The translations under genes and the position numbers were made by a program. Of a stretch of 64,000 bases of DNA, positions 1-10,273 are shown piece by piece. Source of the stretch: Anniella stebbinsi (taxonomy: Eukaryota; Chordata; Lepidosauria; Squamata; Anniellidae); contig JARDYH010000003.1 of NCBI GenBank assembly GCA_029215795.1, forward strand, positions 259,257,562 to 259,321,561. Reading direction: 5' to 3'. Within the stretch, counting starts at the first letter, position 1. Every line of letters begins with the position of its first letter. The notes beneath the pieces are model-generated. The model saw nothing but the letters and a program-made list of their open reading frames with translations, was not told where the DNA came from and did not search any database.

Positions 1-171
1 CCTACTCATTTTTTTTTTTAAAAAAACTAAATGAAATCTGAACTTGTAACTTGGAATGAGGTCTATACCTGAATTTTAGTTCATGACCTGCCCTTAAAAA
101 CCTAGAACCTGGGCCTGAATTGAAGCTAAGCCCAAAGGTTTTGTTTATAAGCAGACTCTTCCACCAACTAG

Positions 172-654
172 GGCCATGTCTACACCATGGATTTATCCCG
201 AGGTCGTCCCCACGCCATCCCTGTGTGTCCACATGATGCACAGGGATCCCGGGGGCAAGCGGGGATGACCCCTCCATTTTCCCAATTTTTCCTAAGGTCC
301 CGGGACCATCCCAAGGACAGCGGGCAGTGTGGGCACCCATTCCAGCTTCTTCCCTCCTCCCCACGAGTAGCAGGGGTCAGCAAAGAGGGAAGAAGCCAGT
401 CTGGGGGGAGTCAAGGGACATCGGGGGCAGGGGGCGGGGCTTTTTTTGTTTTGTTTTTAAACTCACTTTTTCGGTGGAGTGCAATTGTGCTCCTGGCTTC
501 TGTTATTATTATTTTTTTTAATGGTGCCTGCAACATCCCTGTTTGTTTCTGGGATGTCGTACTGACGTTTGACACTAGGGGATGATCCCGGTAGCAGGTA
601 AGTCTGGGATCATCCCCCCTCCCTCCCCGAAGGCTCTTAGGTGTAGAAAGGGCT
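172..654. mobile_element. Non-autonomous DNA transposon (GGCC...CTACACC end family), about 480 bp
   Basis: The left end reads GGCCATGTCTACACC and the right end GGTGTAGAAAGGGCT, an imperfect terminal inverted repeat. The interior is partly GC-rich and holds a poly-T/TTA stretch near 430-520. It is a diverged copy of the elements at 10274-10820, 41816-42327, 42729-43217, 55173-55299 and 63533-63748, sharing the internal GATGCACAGGGATCCCGGGGG-like block near 235-256. A splice-donor-like CAGGTAAGT lies at 595-603. No target duplication could be read for this copy. Better copies show a 3-bp duplication, which suggests a PIF/Harbinger-like origin; that class assignment is inference. Confidence 0.7.
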
Positions 655-1962
655 CCTGACTCCCACCTTTTCTTGTTCTATCATAGCTTTTAGGAATAGC
701 CTGCCAGTCCAATGTAGAATAGACACTTATCCACCCCACCCCCAAAAGAGGAAACATTTCACCAAAAAAGAGGGCAAAAGGGGTCACAGATTTGCATAAA
801 ATGTTCATATACTAAGTTACATGTATAGGTGCAAATGTACATTTAAATACAACATATCTGTCAGGATTCCTTCCATGTCTTTGACCCCTTGAGCATCTCC
901 TTAAGGATTTCTGCCTCTTCAAGAGTCCCACCTTCCTTCTTTTGTCTTCCTCTTTCCACTAATTTGGGGTTTAGGCTGCAGACGTGGGGTGATTGGCAAG
1001 CTAGACACTTGAACTTTAACACAACCGTTTACTAGTATATTAACACAACCAAAGTACAAATATAGGTATTTAGTCAATAGAACTGAGCGATACAAAGGCA
1101 TTGAAAGAAAAAAAAAAGTTGCAAAAATGCAAGTCCTTTACCCTAACTGCATTTAAGCTTGTCCAGCTGCTGCTTTTTCATTATTTCATGCTTTCCTGCT
1201 CTCTCTGGCTTGCTCTCTTTTCTTTTTTTTTTACAGCCTTTCCCCAAAACAGACAGTAGTTTTTGAAAGTTGAAGAAATGAAACTTAACTGGGAAATGAA
1301 ACTCCTCCTCCCAGGGATACCCCTCCCAACAGAAAACCCCCAGGCCTCTAAGACATGACTTTTTTTACTTTGCCTCTGTAGGCCTCAAACCCTCACAATA
1401 ACTCAGCATAGTGAGGAAGACTATGGCCAGATGACCTTGGTGCCTGCTTCTCAGTCTGGTCTGGTGTCCAGGTGCTAAATGTTGTTGCTGGGCCACTTCA
1501 AGGACTCTAAACTTCTTTCTTATGGTTCCTTATCTTTAAACCAGATTTGGCCTAGTTAGCCCTTCAAATAGAGGACATCTTCAAATAGAAGACTGTCTTC
1601 TGTAAAATGGGACACATGGCCACCCTAGACTAAGTGGTAGGATTTGGGTATAACTAATAAATAATTTCCTTTCTGTAAAGAGTAAAATAAAATGTTTTGA
1701 CTGCCAATGTCTTTGAGCTAATTTCCACATTTTGTCAAAGTACCATGTAAGAGCTATTGTGTTTCCACCACACCTCTGCAAAAGATCCCTATATTTCCAG
1801 CTTTGTCAGATAAGCGTTTACATCTGCAAATGTACATACATGGGAGAATGAGGATATTTGGACCTTCTCTACACCAGGCTTTTTTCTAGGGCTTCTGCTT
1901 CCAGATTCTTTGCAGGATTTCTTTGGGGGTGTCCTTTGTCTGCAAGTTTTATACGTTTCATT
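655..1962. other. Non-coding stretch with old transposon remnants
   Basis: No convincing gene. About 1515-1610 reads, on the minus strand, as the end of an old DNA transposon (GGGTGGCCATGTGTCCC, then an AGAGGACA-type repeat); related relics lie at 11585-11685 and 35157-35270. Around 735-830 is a stretch resembling 11510-11570 (both contain CAGATTTGCATAA or a near match), so the two loci probably hold the same decayed element. Nothing else was recognised. Confidence 0.45.
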
Positions 1963-2072
1963 GGCCCTGTTCAGAAGACACCTTAAACCATGGCTTTAAC
2001 CATGGCGAAAAAGGCGTTATGCTTTATTCCTGTGGTTAAAGCCATGATTTACGGTGTCTTCTGAACAAGGCC
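1963..2072. mobile_element. 110-bp GGCC-end MITE with 3-bp TSD (ATT)
   Basis: The element starts GGCCCTGTTCAGAAGACACC and ends as its inverted complement GGTGTCTTCTGAACAAGGCC. It is nearly one hairpin: CATGGCTTTAACCATGG near the middle pairs with GGTTAAAGCCATG. ATT at 1960-1962 is repeated at 2073-2075. The 3-bp duplication and GG...CC ends suggest a PIF/Harbinger-like MITE. Same family type as 5781-5978. Confidence 0.8.
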
Positions 2073-2968
2073 ATTATATTGCTACTAGATGGTACTGCAA
2101 TATAGTCAGAGTCTGGAAATTCACCATTTATGACTGCATTTTCCTCTATCTTAAAAAAAGCCTGGATAAAGGTTCTAAAGCATAGGAGTGGTCCTGGAGG
2201 TTCATGACATCATGTAAAGGGCCTGCAAACCTCTGTAAGTAACCAACCATGAGTGTAGGATAAAAGCCTTGTGTAGAGAAACCTTTCATAACAGCCGAAT
2301 GTGTTCTTCACTGCCTGCATCTCAAGCACAGTACTGCTGCCTGCTTCTCTACTAGGAAGGCTAGAAGCAAAACCTTAACAAGTCATGGGAGCGATGTGAT
2401 GCTGGATATGCACTGTATCGCACAACAGAATGGCTCTCTCTCATACTTTGCTATCAAAGGGATAGGAAGGGAGACTCATAAACTTGTCCCATATATCAGG
2501 GCCAGCACTGCCATTAGGTAGAAGAAGATGCTGCTTCAGGGAGCTGATTTTGGGTGTCATGGAAAAGAGAGCAAAGTGCCCTTTATTTAATGTATGTTGC
2601 TCTATTTTTGCTGTTATAGAGGAGGAGATAATCTCTCTCAGTTGCCAAAATAACTTGGCTGGACTTGTGTCCTGTCCTGTCCTAGCTTGAGGAGAAGCTG
2701 ACTGCAACAGAGACACTCACTGATAGAGCAGATTTCCTCATGAGAGGAAAGGCAGAGTCGTGTTCAGCCAAGGCAGAGCCTGCCAGAATCCTAGACAGCG
2801 TACTATGCAAAGTAAGGGCTAGAGAGTTCCCACCTGCAAAAAGAAGTTCTGTTGTCTCAGCAAAATGCAGAGGCTCTAGTCATGCTGTTGGCTCTGTCTC
2901 AGTTCTGAAGTCCTTGGTTCCTACTGTGTTGGGGCAATGGAGGCTGCGAATGTGCCTTTTAAGGACAT
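2073..2968. other. No recognised feature
   Basis: About 900 bp of unremarkable sequence. Short open frames on both strands show no recognisable domain, and no repeat family was identified. Confidence 0.4.
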
Positions 2969-3468
2969 GAGAACATAAGAAGAGCCCTGCTGGATCAGAC
3001 CGAAGGTCCATCTAGTCTAGCACTCTGTTCACACAGTGGCCAACTAGCTGTCGACCAGGGACCAACAAAGCAGGACATGGTGCAATAGCACCCTCCCACC
3101 CTGTTCCCCAGCAATTGGGGCACACAAGCTTACTGCCTTTGATACTGGCGGTAGCACATAACCATCACGGCTAGTAGCCATTGACAGCCTTCTCCTCCAG
3201 GAATTTATCCAGACCCCTTTTAAAGCCATCCAAATGGGTGGCCATCACTACATCTTGTGGTCGTGAATTCCACAATTTAAGCATGCGCTGTGTGAAGAAC
3301 TCCTTCCTTTTATTTGTCCTGAATCTCCCACCAATTGGCTTCATGGGATGACCGCATTGGGTTCTGGTATTTTGAGAGAGGGAGAAAAATATCTCCCTGC
3401 CCACGTTCTCCACACCATGCATAATTTTGTACACCTCTACCATGTCTCCCCTTAGCCTCCTTTTGAAT
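2969..3468 (-). mobile_element. CR1 LINE 3' end, 5'-truncated
   Basis: Read on the minus strand this is a typical sauropsid CR1 3' region. It encodes relics of the last residues of the ORF2 protein (TNKRKEFFTQ, then LWNSRPQDVVMATHLDGFKRGLDKFLEEK) followed by the 3' UTR that ends in ...TCTTATGTTCTCATG. The same sequence recurs at 15003-15447, 17385-18675, 59500-59830 and 60346-60945. It is 5'-truncated at about 3468, as most CR1 copies are. No intact RT is present, so it is not mobile on its own. Confidence 0.88.
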
Positions 3469-4363
3469 CTCAGACATCTGTGAAAGGAGCATCGGCTGGC
3501 CTGGAGGTTCCAGAGTCAGGGGACAATGACTCCCCAAGGGGTGCCTCCTCCCCATCTGTGTCTTCTTCTGAGCTTGAAGAGGAAGCAAGTCTGGAGATGC
3601 TCACTGGTACTGTGCGCCGTGGCTAGGGGAGGAACACCATTTGCTCCACCGCCTTAGGCAGCCAAATGCCTGGGCTCACTGACATTACTGCAAATCCCCC
3701 AAGGCTCACTGGAGTGTGGAGAGGGCTGCTGAGCCCACCTGTAAACTCTTTATATTGTCTTTCATTACCTGGAAACCATATGTCCACCTTGCATAATGTG
3801 CGAAAGAGAGGGAGTGTTGACTGGGGAGGGAGCTTGTGGCAAAGCTGACAAAGATGGTTAACTGGCAGACAAAAAGCCAAGCTGAACACTAAGCTGTGGA
3901 AGTGACTTTCATTTGAAAATATTGCGCTGTGCTGTGGCAACTCTGTGGGGAAACAGTTTAGAAGACGGGGTGTATGTGTGATGAATATGCAAATGAGACC
4001 AATCAGCATCGGCGGCATCTGCAGATGAGAAGTAGCAATGAGATGTGAAATGGCTCACAAATCTCAAATATAAACCATAAAACATTCATTGGAAATATTC
4101 ATGATGATGTAGGGACACAAACTATATAATCAAGTGATATATTTGCATATAAAACAGGGGACCCCTTGTGTGAGCTCCTTGCCTCCGCCCCTTAAGATCA
4201 TGCACACACAAAACCAAGATTAAAGTCAACGGTAGGCTATTTAAAGGAAGCGGCTATTAATAACGTGATGCCTCCATGTGGTAAAATACATTTTGCTGAG
4301 AATATACAAATTAGATACTTCAATACACATACAACACACTATGTTAGCGCATAGCTGAAATAC
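3469..4363. other. Unassigned stretch next to CR1
   Basis: About 3469-3630 could encode a Ser/Glu-rich peptide in one plus-strand frame (SSSELEEEASLEM-like). It might be a relic of a retroelement polyprotein, but I cannot place it. The rest, about 3640-4363, shows no gene or repeat I recognise. Confidence 0.3.
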
Positions 4364-4386
4364 AATATATATATATATATATATAT
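4364..4386. repeat. (AT)n microsatellite
   Basis: A pure run of AT dinucleotides of about 11-12 units. Confidence 0.95.
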
Positions 4387-4630
4387 TCCCACGACAGATC
4401 TATTCGCTGCAGAAATTTAATGAATTAAAAATTTCACGTCTGTGAGAGGGAAAGATGGATTCAAATAGGCTCTCAAGGACCCATTTGCAGCGCCGATCGA
4501 TAGAAAAGAGAGTTCGAACAAAAACTTCATTGTGCGAGCAGACGTGTCTTTTCTGTGGAGGGAAAGGTTTTTGCATTGGGAAAAAAGAAAGAATTCCAGC
4601 CGATTCTCCCATGGGGTCTGCAGCAGCACT

Positions 4631-4664
4631 CTATTATGAGGAATGTATGCATTCCTCATAATAG
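4631..4664. repeat. Perfect 15-bp inverted repeat with 4-base loop
   Basis: CTATTATGAGGAATG is followed by TATG and then by its exact reverse complement CATTCCTCATAATAG. It stands alone, with no recognised transposon ends around it. Confidence 0.9.
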
Positions 4665-5213
4665 GTGGGGTGGAGTGGAGTGGGGGGCAGCTGTTGGGTG
4701 AAACGTTGAACCCTTGTGGAAGTGTAACTCCCATGAACTGGGTGGCCAAGAGCACAGTCCTTTGGGTTGCACCCTTGCGAGACAGATGCCTCAAAAATCG
4801 GAGGCTTCCATGTATCTAGTGCCCTGCTGGGCTGAAGCTGGCAGGGCGGGAGGAGAGGTGGAGGTGAATTTCGTTTCCCCATTCTTTGCATTTTTTGCTA
4901 GATGGGCTTTTTTTTTTGCCACTCTAGCGACGGCGCTTTGAAAGGGGAAGGAAGGAGACCAGAAGAGGCACAGGATAGCTCGGATCCTAGCATCTCTGAT
5001 CCCTCCCCTCCCCACCCTCCCGAACCCCCTTCTTCCCCCTCTCCAAGATTGATTTTCCAACCTCGGAGGCCAGCCGGTGCGGTTCTTTCCACACAAGCTG
5101 TGAGGGGGTGGGAGGGTCAGGTGGGCGTCAGATCTCCAACTCCCCCTCCTGAGCTCAGAGCGCTGTCTCCAACCTTGGAGGGGGGGAACACCCACTATCC
5201 TATGGCCCCTCAT
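4665..5213. other. GC-moderate stretch without a defensible gene
   Basis: Overlapping frames on both strands (about 150 codons minus at 4791-5252, 120 codons plus at 4902-5264) are Pro/Gly/Arg-rich and show no domain. Their mutual overlap and composition make chance more likely than coding. CpG is not clearly enriched. No repeat was recognised. Confidence 0.35.
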
Positions 5214-5527
5214 CATCTGCCACCCACACTCAGGTTTCCCTGCAATCCTCACAATTTAGCTTAGCTGCAATCCTCACAGTAGCTGGGATAAAATGGATTT
5301 CCCCAGCAACAACGTGTTGCTTCCTGTTCAAAAATGAAATAGTTTCGAGTGGCCTGTTCTTGAATGGGCAATTAAGACCCATTCACTGTACACACACACA
5401 CACACACACGGATCAACCCAACTGCCTGCAGTTTTGGACTCACCCTGGGGGCATGGCTATGGGGACTGTTACCATGAGCTCCTCCACTTCAAAACTGACC
5501 ACTATGCAACTGAACCTCCCTCTGCCA
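5214..5527 (+). repeat. Unclassified dispersed repeat, copy 1
   Basis: This stretch aligns by eye to 25553-25862. Both hold CTGCAATCCTCACAGTAG, ATGGATTTCCCCAGCAACAA, GAATGGGCAATYAAGACCCATT and a GGCTATGRGGACTGT block in the same order. A CA microsatellite (5391-5409) sits in this copy only. I could not see terminal inverted repeats, a target duplication or a poly-A tail, so the class is unknown. Confidence 0.65.
5391..5409. repeat. (CA)n microsatellite
   Basis: About nine CA units inside the dispersed repeat. Confidence 0.9.
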
Positions 5528-5650
5528 TTGAAGATCAATTTACGATCATTCTGTAGCTGAATGAATGAATGAACGCAGGCCTGACATCAGCATCAGGCAT
5601 CGTAAGGCAGCTGCTAGAGCCCCAGTAAGCCAAGGCCTACCAGTGTTATG

Positions 5651-6057
5651 GGGAGGGGCCGTGGCTCAGTGGCAGAGCACATGCTTTGTGTGCAGAAGAT
5701 CCGAGGTTCAATCCCCAGCATCTTCAGGTAGGGCTGGAAAAAATCCTGCTTGAACCCCTGGAGGGCTTTAGCAAGTCAGTGGCCCTGTTCAGACAATACG
5801 CTAAGCCATGGTTAAGTTGCTAACCCTTTAGCAGCAAATGGTTAGTGAGTGTGTTGAAATAGTGGTTATGTAGCCTCCATGATTAGGAATGGTTCAGACA
5901 ACACACTAAATCATGGATCACATGACATAGCTCTAAATGCTTAACCACCGTGGCTTAGTGTGTCGTCTGAACAGGGTCAGTGTGGACAATACTGGGCTAG
6001 ATGGGCCAATGGTCTGATTCAGTATAAGGCAGCTTCCTATGTTCCTGTATTCCTATC
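5651..6057 (+). mobile_element. Sauria-type tRNA-derived SINE, interrupted by a MITE
   Basis: The tRNA-like head has an A-box-like GTGGCTCAGTGGCAGAGCA and a B-box-like GGTTCAATCC. It is followed by the family-specific body (CAGGTAGGGCTGGAAAAA) and the BovB-LINE-like tail (GTATAAGGCAGCTTCCTATG) that characterises Sauria SINEs. The body is split at 5780/5979 by a 198-bp MITE; removing it and one AGT copy restores the usual GTCAGTGTGGACAATACT order. This family is known from squamates and is the best lineage indicator in the window. Confidence 0.93.
5781..5978. mobile_element. GGCC-end MITE nested in the SINE, TSD AGT
   Basis: The left end GGCCCTGTTCAGACAATACG and right end GTCGTCTGAACAGGGTC form the terminal inverted repeat (one C-to-T change at the right tip). 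AGT at 5778-5780 is repeated at 5979-5981. Internal CTAAGCCATGGTTAAG and its complement make it strongly self-complementary. It must be younger than the SINE it splits. Confidence 0.88.
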
Positions 6058-6920
6058 CTGCCCTAGACCCTCCATGTTGGGCAGCTGAGTCTATGAACCT
6101 CCATTACATTTGCCCACAATGCCCTGGAGTAGCACTATGCCAAGATGCATTATGGGAAATTTAAATGGAAGCTCCCAGCTTTCTATGCATACTGCTGTTA
6201 CCATTACTGCTAAATAAGCCTTAGGGCTTCTGTCTGTGTAAGAGGGGACTACCAGAAGTCACTTTTCCCAGGACCCTGTCAAACCAGGAGCTGGCCCTGA
6301 ATGAATGAATGAAGCAAGATCCAACTGTGGAAGTCAACGCTTGGTCAGCTCACATTATTGTTCACTTCTGTTATGATTTCTTACAGTGTTTGATTCTTAA
6401 GTGTGTTCTGATCAACTCTGTTATTGAAAAACCTACTTTGTACAGATGTAATGGTGACCACATTGCTTTGAAAGATTGGTTCCCTGCCTCCCTTTCTTTA
6501 TTTCACTGTTTCACAGATATTTAACTGGATGAAAAGCACGGTCCTTATGGGATTTAGGAGAGAGAAAGGATAACTCCAAACCAAGGCAAGAGGCAGAGAA
6601 AACCTTGTATGAAACAGAAGTACTGAGAGAAGATGGCGATACATACACTTTTTCAACTTCGGAAAATCCTGAGAAAGCTCCTTTGGGGATGATTCTTATT
6701 TTGGTGAGGAAAAATATCCTGAAAGCAGAAGAAAAATGCATATTTTATATATTAAGAATAGCATAATAAATAATTAGTTTTGGCTCACTATTTGGCCAAA
6801 AGGAACTGAACTTCCATGCCAAAGAAATGCAATACTTGAAATAAATTCAGTACATTTTGATGCCAGTCTGCTTCATTTATGTAAAGTTACTTTAGTTTTG
6901 AAGAAGGCACATTCAAGCAT
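6058..6920. other. No recognised feature
   Basis: A 71-codon plus frame at 6309-6524 and a 76-codon minus frame at 6511-6741 carry no recognisable domain. No repeat family was identified. Confidence 0.35.
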
Positions 6921-6922
6921 TA

Positions 6923-7103
6923 CTGTATTTCTTCGATTCTAAGACGCCATCGATTGTAAGATGCACCTTAATTTCAGTACCACCAACAGGGAAAAAGCTT
7001 TGATTCTAAGTGTGGGGAAATCACCATCAATTGTAAGACGCACCCCATTTTTAGAGACGTTTATATGGGGAAAAAAGTGTGTCTTAGAATCGAAGAAATA
7101 GGG
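6923..7103. mobile_element. Mariner-like MITE, TA target duplication
   Basis: The left end CTGTATTTCTTCGATTCTAA matches the complement of the right end (TTAGAATCGAAGAAATAGGG). TA dinucleotides flank both ends (6921-6922, 7104-7105). Internal AAGAYGCACC/GATTCTAAG blocks are reiterated. TA flanks fit a Tc1/mariner-type insertion, but TA is too short to prove it. No transposase remains. Confidence 0.72.
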
Positions 7104-7278
7104 TATTCCAATCCAATCCCACATCTCTCCATGATGGTGTCATTCTGATAAGCTCTGATGCACCATCAAGGTAGCACAGCGGCACTACAATTATACCACT
7201 TCCTGCCATCCCCTCAGTTGGAGAGGTCTTACCTGCAGGAAGAGGACTTAGATGCTACAGTTTCTCTCAGAGTACTTA

Positions 7279-7322
7279 GAGGGGAGGGTCATAGCTCAGC
7301 GGTAGAGCACATGGGTTTTACG
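7279..7322 (+). mobile_element. tRNA-like head fragment of a Sauria SINE
   Basis: GGGAGGGTCATAGCTCAGCGGTAGAGCACATGGG-type head, with the A-box only. The B-box, body and tail are missing. This is not a functional tRNA gene. Confidence 0.75.
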
Positions 7323-7937
7323 TTAACCTGTTTTATTATATTAATATGAATGTATTTAGTTTTTCAGGTACTGCGTATACAGGTAAGAAAGGGATAAGTG
7401 TGGGTAGCAAGAGGGGGGCTTCTGCGTAGGTTGGTTTGGTTCTACCTGGGGGGAGTGAGTGAGTGATGCCAGAGGAGGGTTTTTCTTATTGACAGTTTTG
7501 TTTTGGGGGAGGTAGGGTTTGGTGTTTGGAGAAGCACCATCTTAGTTTTGAGGGAGGATTTAGAGGGTCAATGACGTAGGCTTAGGCTAATTATTAATCA
7601 TCCATGTAAATAATGAAAACATCTGTAGCAACGAAACAACATATTGTGAATAATAAACTTTTGAGTTATTGAGTTAATTCCGAGTGCCAGCTTGGTCTTC
7701 ATCGTCGCTGCCACATTCCTTAGCACATAATAGCCAGCACCCATTTCCCCAAACTAGAAATTATAGTTATAGTGATAAATTTGACACACTTGGCATTGAT
7801 TGTGCCTGGGTGGAAGGTTGGCTAGGTCAGGGTGTACAGCTGATTTGACAGTGACGTCCCACTCCTTGGGCTTATTATCCTTGGTGTGAAGGGATAATAG
7901 GGGAAAGCCTTGGTAAAGGACAGGCAGACGTCACAAC
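7323..7937. other. Unassigned, weakly LTR-like stretch
   Basis: Around 7600-7720 a poly-A-signal-like AATAAACTTTTGAG is followed by GCCAGCTTGGTCTTC, a layout seen in LTR R/U5 regions. No second LTR, primer-binding site or polyprotein was found, so I do not call an LTR element. Confidence 0.25.
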
Positions 7938-8025
7938 ATGATTTCCATGGAAAACATCCCAGGTTCAATCTCTGGGATCTTCAAGTAAGACATATCTGAA
8001 ACTCTGGAGAGCTGGGGTCTGACTT
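7938..8025 (+). mobile_element. Degraded Sauria SINE fragment
   Basis: CCCAGGTTCAATCTCTGGGATCTTCAAGTAAG and ACTCTGGAGAGCTG match the B-box to body portion of the SINE at 5651. The head and tail are lost. Confidence 0.65.
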
Positions 8026-8124
8026 GGTGAAAAGGAAACTTGTGTTCCTAGGTAGCTCAACAGTGAGCGATGGATAGTGTGCATTTGGGGAGTGCACTGA
8101 CCACAAGGTTATTGTTATGCCACC

Positions 8125-8285
8125 CTTCCCTCAAGGAGATCAGGGTGATGTATATAACCCCCCTCCCCCAATGATTTCATCCTCACAATAATCCTCTGAG
8201 ACATGCCAGGCTGAGAGATAGCAGCTCAGTAAGCTTTTTGGCTGAGCGTGTATTTGAGCCCAAGGTCTTCCTACTCTGCCAATTT
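8125..8285 (-). mobile_element. MIR-like CORE-SINE fragment
   Basis: Minus-strand reading gives a tRNA-derived SINE with CORE-like features: TTTGAGCCC near the B-box position, then the CTGTGAGG-type and GAGGATGAAAT-type blocks near 8175-8200. Strongly diverged. Compare 37885-38695 and 45913-46095. Confidence 0.5.
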
Positions 8286-8677
8286 AACTCCGGCATTATG
8301 CCAGCTCTACTTCATAAATTGTATCCCACAAGTCATACTGGGTCACACAACCATGTCCATCGGTATGAGATCACCATGGGGATGTGCCGTTGTGACTTGA
8401 GGAAGTTCAGTTGCGTTGACTTCCCCCGACTTGTATACCAGTTGTGTGATGAGTCCAACTCATCAGCCTCATTCATGGGCTTGACTGATGTGATATTCAA
8501 GTATGGCTTAGCAGTATGTACATGAGCCTTAGGGTTTGTATGCTCCCACATCCCCTCTCCTCCTTTGGTGTGACTGAGAGGAGGGGATCTGAAGCTTTTG
8601 TTTCTGTTTTCAACCAACCACAGTTACTGATTTCGTCTGAACCAGGAACTGCAGGTAGTGTTAACTATGGTTTAAGG

Positions 8678-8809
8678 CAGTTCTCCCTAACTTGGTGCCC
8701 TCCAGTTCCATTGGACTGCAACTCCCATCATTCCCAATGGTCATGCTGGCTGGGAATGATGGGAGCTGCAAACCAACACATCTGGAGGATACCAGGTTGG
8801 GGAAGACTG
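8678..8809. mobile_element. 132-bp hAT MITE with exact 8-bp TSD GTTTAAGG
   Basis: Ends CAGTTCTCCCTAACTTGG and CCAGGTTGGGGAAGACTG are near-complementary. GTTTAAGG lies at 8670-8677 and again at 8810-8817. Internal CTGCAACTCCCATCATTCCC pairs with GGGAATGATGGGAGCTGCA, so the whole unit folds. The 8-bp duplication and CA...TG ends are the hAT signature. Relatives: 26760-26896, 32639-32757, 45534-45652. It lies inside older sequence (about 8600-8895) that is itself weakly self-complementary (GTTAACTATGG / CCATAGTTAAC). Confidence 0.88.
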
Positions 8810-9094
8810 GTTTAAGGAAACATGCCAACCTTAAATTGTGGGTAAAATCTTGGGGTCATTTCCATAAACCATAGTTAACACTAACCACAGTTAGAGTTGG
8901 AAATACGAATGTCAGAGGAATCCATTTGTTGGATGGAGCTCGATGAGCTTTCCTTGTTTCGGCCCCCAGGACTTCGGACCATTTTCTGCTGCAGAGCCCA
9001 ACTTGGTTTGCAGCAAGTTGGGCCAGCTAGAGGATTAACTGTGCTTTTTAATTTGTGCAAATTGCAGCTGACTGTCACGCAAATTGACATGAAT

Positions 9095-9175
9095 TTTCCT
9101 CTGAAATTTGCACAAATCATGCAAATTTGTGCAAATTTTGGCTATAATTCATGCAAATAGAGATTTGCATAAATT
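9095..9175. promoter_or_regulatory. Cluster of ATGCAAAT octamer motifs (weak candidate)
   Basis: ATGCAAAT occurs at 9119-9126 and 9151-9158, and its complement ATTTGCAT at 9163-9170, among several near copies (TTTGCACAAAT, GTGCAAAT). The octamer is the known POU-factor site. A similar iterated TTTGCAAAT-like block occurs at 36000-36210, so the cluster may simply be internal repeats of an old transposon. No regulatory role is shown. Confidence 0.3.
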
Positions 9176-9179
9176 ACGG

Positions 9180-10273
9180 CTTGACACATATTGGGGGAAA
9201 AGTGTAAAAAGTTCCCGGAGTTTGGGGAAATAGTTGTGGCTTGGCCCGCAAATGCAAACAAAGTCTAGCACGCCGCAGAACTCCTCTGAGCCAAAATAGA
9301 AATGGATCTCCCAATGACGGACATCCCTTGTTGGAAGCAGAAGCAAAAGTTCCTGCTCTCCCCTGCTAAGCTGCACTAGAGGGGAAGAGGGAGTGCCCAA
9401 GCCCAAGGGGTGCTCAGGCTTGTTCTCAGACTGCTGAGCCCTAGCTTAGCGTTAACATTCTCATACAGCCACTGTGTCCTTAAACGGGTTTAGGAAGGCA
9501 TCGAGGAGTGAGCACACCTTGGAACAACCACAGATGTTATCCATCACATAGTTTGCAATCAAAACGAATGGGTTCCGGCAACTGGAAATGGCCATATGAA
9601 TTGGCCCGTATACAGGATCAGCTCTAGGTTTTCTTGCCTCCAGAAGTGAGCATATTCCTGCAAAGCCACCCATAACACAAAGATCATATCACCATCGAAC
9701 TACTTTTCACAGTCTGCTTCCCCGTAGGAGTGACAGCTAATTGTTTCTTGAATTACTGCTGTTCTTGCCTCAGCAGTCTTGGCTGATAGATGGATCTTCA
9801 CTTCTATCTCCCCAGAGCACAGATTCCTTTCCTAATAGCAATTGCGAATCAACTTCTCTTTCCAATAATTGTTTTAAAATTCCCTTTTCTTTTGCTTCTC
9901 CATCCATTCTGCGCTTAAACCTGTGTGGGTTGCCTGAAACTTGAACGCGTGGCTGTTTGCAGCATAACATTACAGCTCATGCCTGGAGTCTTTGAACTCC
10001 ATTTTCCAGCATAGTCTTATCACACCAGTGGAACGAAACTGGGGCATGTTCTCTGATGGCTGCAGTTTGTATATCCGTGAATGATTTCATTATCGGAATC
10101 AGAGTGCCTGCTATTTATTCTTGTGCCTCTTCCATGCAACCTGGCAAACACTTATCTGGAACCCCAGCAGAGGGAAATGCAATGGGCGACAGGGTTGGGG
10201 GGGGGAAGTTTGCAGGAGGGAAAAGCTATGGGAGGGGGGTTAGGGGTGACTTCTCTATTGCAAATCAAGCTTC
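9180..10273. other. No recognised feature
   Basis: About 1.1 kb without a gene or repeat I can name. The open frames are short and mutually overlapping. Confidence 0.35.

Noticed and set aside
4791..5264. GC-richer block as a promoter or first exon
   Set aside because: Frames overlap on both strands, CpG is not clearly enriched, and no exon-intron structure can be supported.
5651..5740. tRNA gene
   Set aside because: The tRNA-like head with A and B boxes belongs to a Sauria SINE; the same head recurs at 7279 and 31966 with SINE body sequence.
7600..7720. Solo LTR
   Set aside because: Only a poly-A-signal-like motif; no TG...CA ends with a 4-6 bp duplication could be read.
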